A stretch of 64,000 bases of DNA from contig JAAOMT010000134.1 of assembly GCA_016748015.1 (NCBI GenBank), forward strand, positions 136,184 through 200,183, in the 5' to 3' direction. This document shows positions 43,608-53,599 of the stretch, piece by piece. Within the stretch, counting starts at the first letter, position 1, and each line of letters begins with the position of its first letter. Below the pieces are notes generated by a model, which was not told the origin of the DNA, made no database searches, and was given only the letters and a program-made list of their open reading frames with translations. Origin of the DNA: Geosiphon pyriformis. Taxonomy: Eukaryota > Glomeromycota > Glomeromycetes > Archaeosporales > Geosiphonaceae. The position numbers and the translations under genes are program-made.

Positions 43608-44579
43608 CTATTAATTAGCATGAAATTACCCTTATAATTTCTATAATTAATTAGTATATTAATATCATTTCAAATTATCATTTATTATTTAATCAATTAT
43701 CACATATTATAATTCAATCAAAATAATTTAATTAGTATAACAGAAAGTAGGATGATCAAATTATACAATACTCTGAACTTTGTAATATTCAAAAATTTGC
43801 CAAAATTTACAGAAATTCGCCAAAATTTATAAGAAATTCGCCGAAATTATGAATAGTTCACCCAAATTAATCAATAGTTCAGCGAAATAACTTGTAATTC
43901 ATCAAAATGTATCTTTAATTCGCTGAAATTTGAGCAAAGAAAAAAAGTGCAAGTTCATAGACTAGTACTACAACAAGTTGTATAAAAGAAGAGCTTTTTT
44001 CTTCAAGAAAATGTATCTTACTTTAGATTTATTACTTAGAACCATTCCTACATACACAAAAAGAAATAAATATCAAATAATTTGAAAAACCAAATTCTTT
44101 AATTATTGCACTTAGAAAATTCTCAAAACCCAACTAACGTTTTGAAATTGATTAGCTACTAATTTCAGTAAACTGTTAGTGATTCCAGGTCTGGATAGAA
44201 AATGCTTCCCTTGATAAAATCCTATTTCTTTTACATTTTTTTTATTTTTCTTTTCTTTTCTTATTACAATCATTAGAGTAGTCTACAGACAAGATTTCTG
44301 TAGAAAAGTTGACTTTCACAGCAAAGTAACTACATATTTTTAGTGAGCTTCTAGATAAGCAATTCCTGGGAAAGAGTTGATGTTTACTACAATGTAATTA
44401 CATAAAGTAACTGGCAAGGAATTGGCCATTCTACTTATAAGCCCAGCAGTTCAAATTATAGAAGATAATTTGAAGATAAATTCAGTTACTGGTGGTTCAA
44501 CTACTTCCTGAGAACGTGAATTTACAGCAAATCAACATTACTAACATTTAAGAAAAGAGACCAAAAACCTCTAGTAAAA
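43588..44579 (+). repeat. 3' LTR of Ret-E
   Basis: The LTR is 992 bp and carries three AAATTCGCCRAAATT-type units (about 43793-43850) compared with two in the 5' LTR. Ends have decayed (TATTACC for TGTTACC, TAAAA for TAACA). ATGG follows at 44580-44583. Confidence 0.92.
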
Positions 44580-44583
44580 ATGG

Positions 44584-45200
44584 CAATAGATACATTATCA
44601 CAGTTATCAACTATCTTACAAAGTAAGTAAAAGCAAGAGCCACCCCAAACCAAACAGCAGTCTCAATAGCCAATTTTATTTATAAAGATATTATTTGTTA
44701 TTATAACTGCTCCAAAGAACTTTTATTTGATAAAGAAAGAGCTTTTCTCAGTACACTGATTGAAAAACTTTGTAAAAAAATGGGAATACATCACAAACTT
44801 TTCTTTCCTTACCACCTTCAAACAAATGGTCTAGTGGAATATTTTAATAAAACACTATGTGAAACCTTAGCCAAAACCAGTAAAGAAACAAACTTATAAA
44901 ACAAAGTGCTGTCTTTAGCTTTGTTTACTTATAGAACTGTGAATTATAACATAACAAGTTATGAATTTTTTTATCTGCTTTATAGACACATAGCAATACT
45001 ACCAATAAAAACTAACATTAAGACAATACATTTTAAAAAGATCACAATAGGAAATTACAAAGACATTTTGCAAAAAAAACTTGGTATTATTCTTGACTTC
45101 TTGGTAGAAGCATAAATAATTGCTTTTGAAAAGATAAAACAGTTCCAAAAAAAGCTTAAAAAAAAAACTTATAAAACACTTTTTTTAAGTATTGATGACT
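44584..45200 (+). pseudogene. Integrase C-terminal part of Ret-D
   Basis: The frame resumes after Ret-E with AIDTLSQLSTILQSK. Then come KKMGIHHKLFFPYHLQTNGL, VEYFNKTLCETLAKTSKE, and the open part 44906-45115 (LSLALFTYRTVNYNITSYEF). The catalytic Glu is in VEYF. Several nonsense codons are present. Confidence 0.7.
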
Positions 45201-45573
45201 TGGTATTGGAATATTGTTCAGACAGAGACAATGTCTATAGTAATAAATTTTCTAGTTAGTGAAAAAAATCTTTTATAGTCAACAAAGTTTTGAATAATAG
45301 TTTTTATATTCTTTAAGATCAATTTAAAACAATCTTTAATGATCATTTTGTTCATAATACACGATTCAAGAAATATTATAAACAACCTAATTGGTTGTTT
45401 GTTATAATAATACTGATCTAAATGATCAGCAAAAATCAAGTATAAATAAATGCACCATTCCCAAAACAGAGGTATCTTCAATCAACATGAATAATTATTT
45501 TCTAAATCAAAACATTTAAAACATCTTTTATACTTTCAATGAATATTGGATCAAAAACTATTCAAATGCTACT

Positions 45574-46143
45574 TTGACTATTGAAAAACAAACCACTATA
45601 ACTGATAACAATAAAATACATACTGTTATTAAACCAAAAAAAACCACTACCAAAAGAGAAAAAATTGGTAGCAAAATAGATAAATATCTATTAGAAAGTA
45701 TAATAGCAGCTATACTTTCATCTTCTAACACAATTGAAAAAACAATTCAAAAAATCTTGCCCATAAACAAAAATTTGTTATATGGAAGGCAATTAGAACT
45801 CTATGATTGTCTTGGAGAAATTATAAAGGATATGAAATTCATGAAGAAAACAACTTCAGAGATACAGACAGAAATTTTGGGCATTATACAGTTAGATGTC
45901 CCAAGAGTTTTAACTATTGCTAAAAGAACCAAAACTCTAATACAAAAATTTGGTCTCTTGAATACAAAACTCATTTCACTTCAAGTATTATATACCCTAT
46001 CCACAAAAAACTTCAACAAACTAATTAGTTTTGAGTTAGATAAAACTTTTCAAATAGATTATATCATGAATAGCTTGATTTTGCTGAAGCTCAATCTCTT
46101 TGAAGAGAATGATATTATGGTTGAAACCTATACTTCTTATTAA
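45574..46143 (+). CDS. Third ORF of Ret-D, open, unknown function (189 aa)
   Basis: An open frame from MTIEKQTTITDNNKIHTV to METYTSY-like TYTSY lies between integrase and the probable 3' LTR, the same position as in B and E. It is Lys/Ile/Leu/Thr-rich with predicted helices. A weak C-terminal match (LYTLSTKNFNKLISFELDKT against IGKLTKLKFQQFSDQITSII) supports common origin, but this is by eye. It has remained open although the rest of Ret-D is decayed. Confidence 0.5.
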   Translation: MTIEKQTTITDNNKIHTVIKPKKTTTKREKIGSKIDKYLLESIIAAILSSSNTIEKTIQKILPINKNLLYGRQLELYDCLGEIIKDMKFMKKTTSEIQTEILGIIQLDVPRVLTIAKRTKTLIQKFGLLNTKLISLQVLYTLSTKNFNKLISFELDKTFQIDYIMNSLILLKLNLFEENDIMVETYTSY

Positions 46144-46151
46144 TTATTACA

Positions 46152-46614
46152 TGTATTAGCCACTCTATTTTTAGATAGTAATTATTAACCTAATTAATGA
46201 TCTGACCATTAACTTGATTATTGATCTGATTATTGACCTGAACAATAACCTAATCATTAATTTAGTCATTGATTTGATTATTGACTACTTTTGATAACTA
46301 TATAAGTAACAAATTTCTTAGCTATAAAAAAACATGTAAGAATTAAAAGAAAGAAAATAAATAAAATAACAACTTTTATTTTAATCATTCTCTTATTGCT
46401 AATTTTTTTTTCTCTACCTTTAAGTATCTAAACATCTTAAGATAAAAAATTACTTGTTGATTATTCCTTACTTTTTTTCTGAAATGTGTAATTACAGTAT
46501 TTAAAGATTATTAAATAAAGTGTGACTAAAGAGTACATCTAATACTTAATATTGAATTCTAAGAGCACCAACATGAAGCATAGAATTATACCAGTGTGTG
46601 ATTATTTGTTGACA
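46152..46614 (+). repeat. Probable 3' LTR of Ret-D
   Basis: The segment begins TGTATTAG and ends TGTTGACA. It has short repeats of TTGATTATTGACCTGA (46185-46290), a TATA-like CTATATAAG (about 46298-46306) and GAGCACCAA at 46563-46571, as in the U5 of B. There is no second copy in the window, so borders are inferred. Confidence 0.45.
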
Positions 46615-47060
46615 GTATTAATTATCTTTTTACCTTCAGATTCTCTGGTTATCTTTTGAAAAGTATAGCAACTAAGATATTTTATAAGACTGATTTTACA
46701 TATTAAATCCATACTCATTTAATTCACTCTTTAAAGTTGAAACCTCTTTGATTCCTTTTATTATTTTACAATCCTGTTCTCTTTTGCTATCTGTTAGTTT
46801 GTTACTCTAATCCATAACAGTATAATCAAGTTGTTTAATATTGTTGAATCTTTTGCTGTTAGTTTTGGTCATCACAAATTGTGTTTTTTTTTAGAGTTAG
46901 GTAGTAATGTATATGTTCATATAGGTGTGTAGTATTGCTTTGTCTAATCTAAATGGCTTACCATATATAATAAGTATATAAGTTGTATTTAGTTTAACTC
47001 ACTTAGTTTAAGTCTATATATTAAATAGCAGTTGAGTTTTACTTAATAAATATATAATAA
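46615..47060. other. AT-rich stretch with no supported feature
   Basis: I see no coding similarity on either strand, no LTR match and no RNA gene. Open frames are short. It may be decayed element sequence. Confidence 0.5.
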
Positions 47061-47525
47061 TAATAATGTTTAGATTAAAAATTAATTAAGCAATTTACTA
47101 AAATTGATTATTAATTAATTTCAAAATATTAATTAATATCTATAAATTTTAAACAATAATAATTATAAAAAAGTTTGGTTTTTAAAATAAAAATTTATTT
47201 TATTAATTTTTAATAATTAATTAATTATTAAAAAAATAATTCTAAGTTAAAATATTTTGAAAAAAATAATTTTAAATAAGATATATTTTTTCAAAAAAAA
47301 AGTTTTTTTTTTATATAATTTATTGTAATATTATGTTAATTTTTTGGTAAATTACAAATTATTTTTACAAATTATTAATTATTTTAGTAAATTATTATTT
47401 TAATAAATTTATGAATTTTTTGGTAAATTTTTAAATATTATAAAGTTTAAAATATTACATAATCTGATTGCTATATTTAATTATATTTATGTAATATATA
47501 AATTAAATAATAATAAAAAACTTCT
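47060..47525 (-). repeat. Strongly decayed E/F-family LTR fragment
   Basis: The plus strand follows the F LTRs: GCAATTTACTAAAATTGATT parallels CAGTTTACTGAAATTGGTAG. Further on, GGTAAATTTTTAAATATTAT and AAAGTTTAAAATATTACATA parallel GGCAAATTTTTGAATATTAC and AAAGTTCAGAGTATTGTGTA. Nearly all differences replace G or C by A or T. Only part of the LTR is present; its outer borders are unclear. Confidence 0.6.
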
Positions 47526-47619
47526 TTTTTTTCATTACAAATTTTCAAAAAAAGTTAACATTTCTAAAAAAAGTTTTTTTTTTCTGTTTTTACTGCAATA
47601 TTTCTTATTATTTTTCAAG

Positions 47620-49480
47620 AAACAAATCTTTTTATTGTTAAGTTAGCTGCTACTATAAATAATTCTGTATCTAAAAAAAAATAACAAGAATTTTAGTATT
47701 AAGTTTAATAAGTAAAAGTTTTGTTTAATAACAAAAAATACTTTTAAATAATATAAAATATTTAAAAAATGAAACAAACTTGAAATTTGGAGAAGTCAAA
47801 CAAATAGTTAAAGTATTTAATAGAATAAATACTAATAATAAAATGCTAATAGTTTTTTTGTTAATAATAGTGCTAAATATAAAGCTGGCAGTAAGATTAA
47901 AAGTTATTTTAACTTGAACATAAATACTCTTAAAGCAAAAAAAATTAATACTAATGGAATAGTTGGTTCTTTTATTGAGATTTTGGAATACAGCTTGAAT
48001 AATAATAAAGTTTTGCTTTTTTTTTGCCTTTTAATATTTTTGAACAAAAAATAAATTGACTCTAAAATTACCAAAACTCAAGTAGAAATATTTGTCAAGA
48101 AATTATTTGTATTGAATATTAATTTTTCAACTATAAAAAAAAATCAATAATAGTAAAAACCCAGTTTATTAAAAAAAATTTTTTATTAATCAATAATTTT
48201 AGGGAGGCCACTATTTTCTCAAAATTTGAAAGAATTATTTGATTAATATTTATATTAAAAAAAAATATGAAAAGAATCATGTTATTGGCTAAGAATAAAA
48301 GAATTATCATAAACAATAATATTAAAAAACAAGAAATTTGTTCAGATTAGACCATAGTTATTAAGGAAATTTTCATAAATACACCAAAAAAAATAATTGT
48401 TGTAGCTCTTTCTGAGTTTGGTCAAATAGTATTAATCTAATTACAATTAATTGGACTGTGACAAAAGACTATAATAAAATTTGCCAAATCAAATTAAGCT
48501 AATTAATTGGTGGCAAAATAATTATTTCTTATTAGGAAAAATTTAGTACAGATAGTAAAAACAGTAAAAAATTGTGAAATCTAGATGCTAAGAGATTAGT
48601 TTAAAGTGCTTCTGTTTACTTTGTCTGTAAAAACAACTGTTTATAATCTTAGTACTCTATTAAAAAAGATTGATAAAAAAACTTGTGTCATAAATTAATT
48701 ATTTAAAACTGGTAACAGAGTTTCCTATACTGTGGTTGGTTTTGAATTGGATAAAAAACTAGAATTTGTCTTTCATATAAAACTGATTTTTAGTAATATA
48801 AAACTCTTTTGGATTAGAATAAATTTGGTTTAATGTAAAAAATATAGACATTTTAATTATTTTGCTTTGGAATGTAATTTATTTTTAAAAGTATTTAAAA
48901 AATTTGTTTTAAATAAAAATTGCCTTTAGCTGGTCAAGTTGTATGCCAAAAAAAACGTTTCTATTTCTCATTCTGCTGTTTTTGATGACAAGTCATGAAT
49001 TTAAATAGTCTTAACAGCTTTTGTTTTTAACAATTTATGCTCTGGTTTTGGCTCTTTTTTTTGGTGCTTTGAATTCTAAAAAAATAATTCCTTTCACCTC
49101 AACAGATAATTCTTTTTTAAATATTTGTTTAGCTTTTTTGGAATGCTTTTTAAAGCTTTTGGCAGATTAAGTGTCTAGTATTATGCAAAATTTAAGCTTT
49201 GTAAATTTGGTATCTTTGGCACTTACTTTTTAATTCTCTTTTTTTACTGTATCTGTACTATTAAATTCGAATTTAGATTTGGATATGGTTTTGAATAACT
49301 CACTTGTATTATCTGTTTCTTTTTTTTCAGTTGTAAATAATAAGATTTTGAATTTGAATTTAAGTAGATCAAAAATTTTGATCACCAAAATAGGCAGTTT
49401 GAAAATAAAAATAATGGCTCTTAAAGTTTTAGTTAATTTGGTTTTGGCAAGATTAAATTAATTGTGCTTTGGCTTAAGCT
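47620..49480 (+). pseudogene. ORF1 remnant of LINE-K
   Basis: The start region reads VKLAATINNSVSKKK, which parallels KKLARDVTTSSVNSSLRQKS of LINE-M. Further weak matches occur to 49461 (an open piece of 60 codons). The zinc knuckle of M is not recognisable here. Most of the span has frequent stops. Confidence 0.45.
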
Positions 49481-49639
49481 TTTTAATATCTTTATTGTTT
49501 TAATAACTGATTTGGTATAAAAGCTTACTATATGTAATATTTGAAATATTAATGTTTTTGCAAAGCAAAAAAATGTTTTTTATTGATATAAGTATTTAAA
49601 TAATATGATTTTTATTATTACAAAAACAAAGTTAAGATC

Positions 49640-50110
49640 TAGTGCTAAGTTATGAATTATAAATAAGTTTGATAAAGTGCAAATTTTTATATCTGGTTTA
49701 GAAAAGAGTTTTTTTAACACTGAAATGGCTATTATTATAAACAATTCTTTGGCTCAGCATGTTTTTAAAGTAGAAAAAATTCTTAATCAAATTATTTTAG
49801 TATGGCTTCTCTTTAAAGACAAGCTTTCAGTTATAATTTTGGATTTATATATTGGTATTTCTACTGAAACAAAGTTAGATCAAACTGTGAAAATCAATTT
49901 TATTATTATTAAAGCAGTCAACTCTAGCATTTTTGTAGTATTGAGTAAAGATTTTAATGAAAATAAGTCCAAAAAAAGTGTAAGTTTTTAGTTTTGTTTG
50001 GATTTAAATTTGGTCAATTTATTTGGCAAACATTTATTGGTCAAAATTTATACTTAAAACAACTTAAAAAGTGTTAAAATAATCATAAATTACATTTTTA
50101 TTAACAAAAA
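49640..50110 (+). pseudogene. Endonuclease remnant of LINE-K
   Basis: The open piece at 49677-49991 reads MQIFISGLEKSFFNTEMAII and NNSLAQHVFKVEKILNQIIL, which parallels the M endonuclease (VFTSGLDVGFLGAGVTLIMN, ENLAKHVSKISEIPGRLLMV). The catalytic residues further on cannot be identified. Confidence 0.65.
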
Positions 50111-50379
50111 TTTATTATCTATGATTGCTAATCATGGAATTAACTCTGTATTTAACTTCTTTAATATTAATTACAAAACAATTTTAGTTTTAATTAAATT
50201 AAGTAGTCTTTTGAATATTCACTTAAATAATATATGTAAGCAGACCAACAAAAATAAATAAAAATTTAAGATTAAAAATGTTAATACTGCCAAGTAATTA
50301 CAGTTTAAAGAATGTTTTTTGGAAAAATTTTTGTTAAATATGGTAGGTTTTAATAATACAAAAAGCCATGATGATCTAA

Positions 50380-50984
50380 ATATAATATAAAAATTTTTGA
50401 AGAAAGTAGTAGTGAATTTTATTAATAAGGTTTTTTCTAAACATTGGTTTAATAAGTATAAATGTTTAAAGAACAAACAATTATTTAAGTTTTTTAAACT
50501 TAAATGATTAGTGGCTAATATTATAAAAAATTTATGTTTAAACTGTTCTAAAAAAACTGATTGCCTTTTTGGTGTTTGGACTATTATGGATAAAATAAAA
50601 GCTTTCAAAATGAAAACCATAATTAGCAGTAATAAAATAACAGATAAGATTTTATATTACTTGTCAAGCATTAAAAAAAAGTACTGCAAATCTAAGTATT
50701 ATAAATTCAGAGTTATTAAAAATGATCTTATTAGAAAAGCAATAAAAAAGCATATAGAAAATTTTTGTTTTAACAAAAACATATGATTAAGAGCATTTTA
50801 GAACTTCTAATTTGAAAAATAGTGCTTAACTATTTGATAATAAATAACAATCTGGTTTTAAAGTCTTGTGAAGTTAAATTTAATATTGACATAATTATAG
50901 AAAAATAGACAAAGAAATATATAGTGTTTAATATTTTATCAGATTAATTGTTCAACCAATATGTTTTCTAAACTATGTTGATGA
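50380..50984 (+). pseudogene. Pre-RT and RT start of LINE-K, before the solo LTR
   Basis: The reading TDKILYYLSSIKKKYCKSKY then NDLIRKAIKKHIENFCFNKN parallels the M segment KQMDILKHLSLVKGKYRKSK. It ends in NYVDD at 50984, where M continues DDAFFGVMCAINISKL. The K frame resumes at about 51737. Confidence 0.7.
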
Positions 50985-51736
50985 TGTTACTTATAAAAAA
51001 AACGTATAAAGAGAAATAATAGAAAAACAGATAAACTAATAGGAAAGTAGTAGTTAGTATATGAGCATATTGCTCAAAAAATTATAGCACATCACTCAAA
51101 AATGTAAAGTGATTTCATAGAACCTAAATTATGTATACATAGCAAGAGCATTAGAAGCAGAAAAGACAGAATTATTACCAAAACCTTCCTATTATTACAT
51201 CTTTATTAGAATTATCAAAATCAATAAATAATTATTCACCATTTAAATTACTTTCTAATTATCAACACTTTATGTTGATAGTATCAAATACTTGATTATA
51301 CTGAAACAATAGCTCTTGATTATGGCTATTGATGGGATACTAACTTGCATTTGCCTTAACTTATTTTTTTTCTTTTATTATTTCTTTTTTTTATTATTTT
51401 TGTTTTTTGTTGTTTACTAATTGATTAAAAATCAAATGTGAAATAATTGATATTAAGGATAGCCTGATAAAAGACTCTAAAGAAAAAATATAAAAGTTTG
51501 AAAATTTAAGGATAGCTTACCAAAAGAGCATCTCTGCCAGATTACTGACTACCATGCTAAGAAAAAAATTTGATGGAATTGTAATTCTGAGAGTTACTGA
51601 AACACTATTAAATCTCTGTCTATTATACAAAGAACTTAACCAAAATCTTTAAATAATATAGATTATATTAATTATTAAGCACCAAGTTACAGATTTGTTA
51701 TTTGATTTGAAATTCCAAATAATCTTCTATAATAAT
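50985..51736 (+). repeat. Solo LTR of the B/H family
   Basis: It starts TGTTACTTATAA and ends about 51734-51736 (TTCTATAATA for TCTGTAACA). It has H-type U3 repeats (GAGCATATTGCTCAA at about 51063), TATGTATACATAG, the CAATAGCT stem-loop near 51307 and GAGCACCAA-like AAGCACCAAG near 51676. The flanks GATGA (50980-50984) and AATAA (about 51737-51741) fit one duplication after two G-to-A changes. No internal sequence is present. Confidence 0.75.
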
Positions 51737-51971
51737 AATAATGTTTTTTTGAAGGTAATATGTAATATTAATATTAATAAGTTTTTACAAATAATTAAAG
51801 ATCTGTTTAATAAAAAAGCTGCTAGTTTTTTTGGTATTTCTAATGAGCTTTAGAAACATAGTAATATGCAAGTATTGAGTAGTCTATTAAATATTTTTAA
51901 TATGTATTTAGAGTCAAATGCAGTTTTTATACAGTAAAAAAAAATTTAGGTCTTTATAATATTAAAACTAT
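51737..51971 (+). pseudogene. RT segment of LINE-K between the solo LTR and LINE-M
   Basis: The frame reads NNVFLKVICNININKFLQII and KKAASFFGISNEL*KHSNMQ, then *KKI*VFIILKLF. These parallel M: DDAFFGVMCAINISKLVLVI, GKAAGLSGILNEL, WKRAWVSMIPKPY. It stops at TTAAAACTAT where LINE-M is inserted. Confidence 0.7.
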
Positions 51972-52079
51972 TTTTTTATTTTATTAAAGCATTTTAACAA
52001 ATATAGCCCAATCACTATCTAATACATAGAACCAAACTAAGTGGTTCAAACTAAATGCAATTTACACATTTTCTACATA

Positions 52080-53190
52080 TGGCTAGCCACTTAGGCCAGA
52101 CAAGGCAACACTACACACCTATATTAACACGGGGACTACCATCTAAACCAGAAAAAAAAAGACAAGGCCTGCGATAGCCAAAGCTAACAGCAAAAAATTC
52201 TAGCACACCAAAAAACCTGACCACACTATCTGACAGTACAGAATCCGTACAACAAGAAAGACCTGACAGCACACTATCATCACCAACCAAACCAGTCTTC
52301 TCTATACATGCCCTGAATTCAGATCTTAACAACCACACTTTGGAATGATGTGACTTGACCAACCTCCCAACCAAATTGACAAAATTAACAGCTCTTTTCT
52401 TCCTATCAAAAACCTCCATAGCTTCCTCACACCACTCTTTCAGCACAAAACCCTTGCATATTATTGAATACAGGCCAACATCTGAATGGCAAAAATCAAG
52501 CACCCGAAAGACAGCAGACAAAGGCAAGCAATAAGCACCAACTGAAGAAGCCCAAAAAACAGAAGTCTCAAACAGAACCACCTTCTGAATATCCACATCC
52601 TGGACACAAGTAAAAGCATGATTTGGCAATTCCACCTCACCACACAACAACCAAAACACACTAGAATACTTCTTATCATAAAGCCTTTTATGAACAGCAA
52701 CAGGCAATCTGTGATGCACAGCTTTTATTATATACATATACAAAGCAGCCGACTTCTAACTAGTAAATCCTGCAAGCATGTGTAAATCAGGGTGCTACAC
52801 CCTTGAGGTAGAGACCCAATTCACATCACCCACCAACACTCTTGAAATTATGCCGCAACCAGGACCCACTTCCCAACAAGTCCTGCAAACAGACCTAAAC
52901 ACATTTCGAACAAAGTAACAAGTATTGCCAGACACAGCCAAGCCCTCAGCCATCAGAAAATGTTTCTGCACTCTCACAAACAAAGAAACCAGATAACCTG
53001 CTGCTTCGCCAGCCAATGTATTAGCCTTGACATTGTCAGCCACTTCAGAATAATCTTTAACCTTGATCCAATGCACAGTAAAATCTTTAACCTGGACTAA
53101 ATTGTAAATATGCCTTCTTTCCATCCAGCAATAATTACAGAAGTTGGGAGAGGCTAAGACCATCTCAGACACACATGCATCAATAGCAGC
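52080..53190 (-). pseudogene. C-terminal domain of LINE-M ORF2
   Basis: After RNase H the frame gives CRTCWEVGPGCGI, a TAG in SRV*HPDLHMLAGFT (Trp in LINE-N), then the open part 52111-52743. This ends FGYRRPCLFFSGLDGSPRVN. The same ending, FGFHKPCLFFLGLSDSVSVH, is in LINE-N. The domain has several Cys and His residues; its function is not known to me. Confidence 0.7.
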
Positions 53191-53562
53191 TTAACTATCA
53201 AGATACACATTCATACCACAGAAGGATGGAACACACTCCAAAGCCAAGGCAACTGCCTGTAATTCAGCCATTGTAGAAGAAAGAAGGCCCCGAACCCCAA
53301 TGCCAATGCCCATGTCCAAAGCCAGAAAATATGTAGCAGCCCCACACATGACCCCAGCAGAACCAGCATTCTTTGAAGAACCATCAGTATAGACTTCAAA
53401 ACCATTAGACCAGACTTCATGCAAGCTATTCCAAATATCCATAAATTCTTTGGAATCTGAAATGCACAAACCAGGCAAAGGTAACAAAGAACCCACCATG
53501 ACAGATTCTAAGGACCTCTTATCATTCAAGAATCTAGAAGTAATCACAAACCAATAAGACAC
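53000..53562 (-). pseudogene. RNase H domain of LINE-M
   Basis: Motifs are VYTDGSSKNAGSAGVMCGAA, STMAELQAVALALE, VYLDS*AAIDAC (TAA at a Gln-like position near 53192) and HWIKVKDYSEVADNVKANTL. The acidic residues Asp, Glu and Asp are present. It degrades the RNA of the RNA-DNA hybrid. It is in a different frame from RT, so a frameshift lies near 53600. Confidence 0.85.
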
Positions 53563-53599
53563 AGAACCCTTAGGATCTAATCTTTTTCAGCAGCAAAAA

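Larger units (their letters stand above)
34703..44579 (+). mobile_element. Ret-E, complete dUTPase-bearing Ty3/gypsy-type element (E/F family)
   Basis: The element is 9877 bp, with LTRs of 971 and 992 bp and ATGG duplicated on both sides. From the ATG at 35719 to the integrase stop at 42681 all domains lie in a single frame of about 2320 codons, broken only by nonsense codons. A second, separate ORF (42900-43607) is intact. It is the inverted partner of Ret-F. Confidence 0.94.
30627..46614 (+). mobile_element. Ret-D, older Ty3/gypsy-type element split by Ret-E, 5'-truncated
   Basis: Gag, zinc knuckle, protease, zinc ribbon, RT, RNase H and half of integrase lie at 30640-34702. The rest of integrase, a third ORF and a probable 3' LTR lie at 44580-46614. 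Ret-E sits between, with ATGG duplicated at 34699-34702 and 44580-44583. Unlike B and E it has no dUTPase. The 5' end is missing at the junction with Ret-B. Confidence 0.85.

Noticed and set aside
8746-44579. One large palindromic segmental duplication (F and E as arms)
   Set aside because: Flanks and target duplications differ and the hosts are different elements, so each copy was inserted separately. Shared LTR differences are reported as a finding instead.
46615-47060. tRNA or other RNA gene in the AT-rich gap
   Set aside because: No cloverleaf, TTCRANNC box or other conserved RNA signal was seen on either strand.
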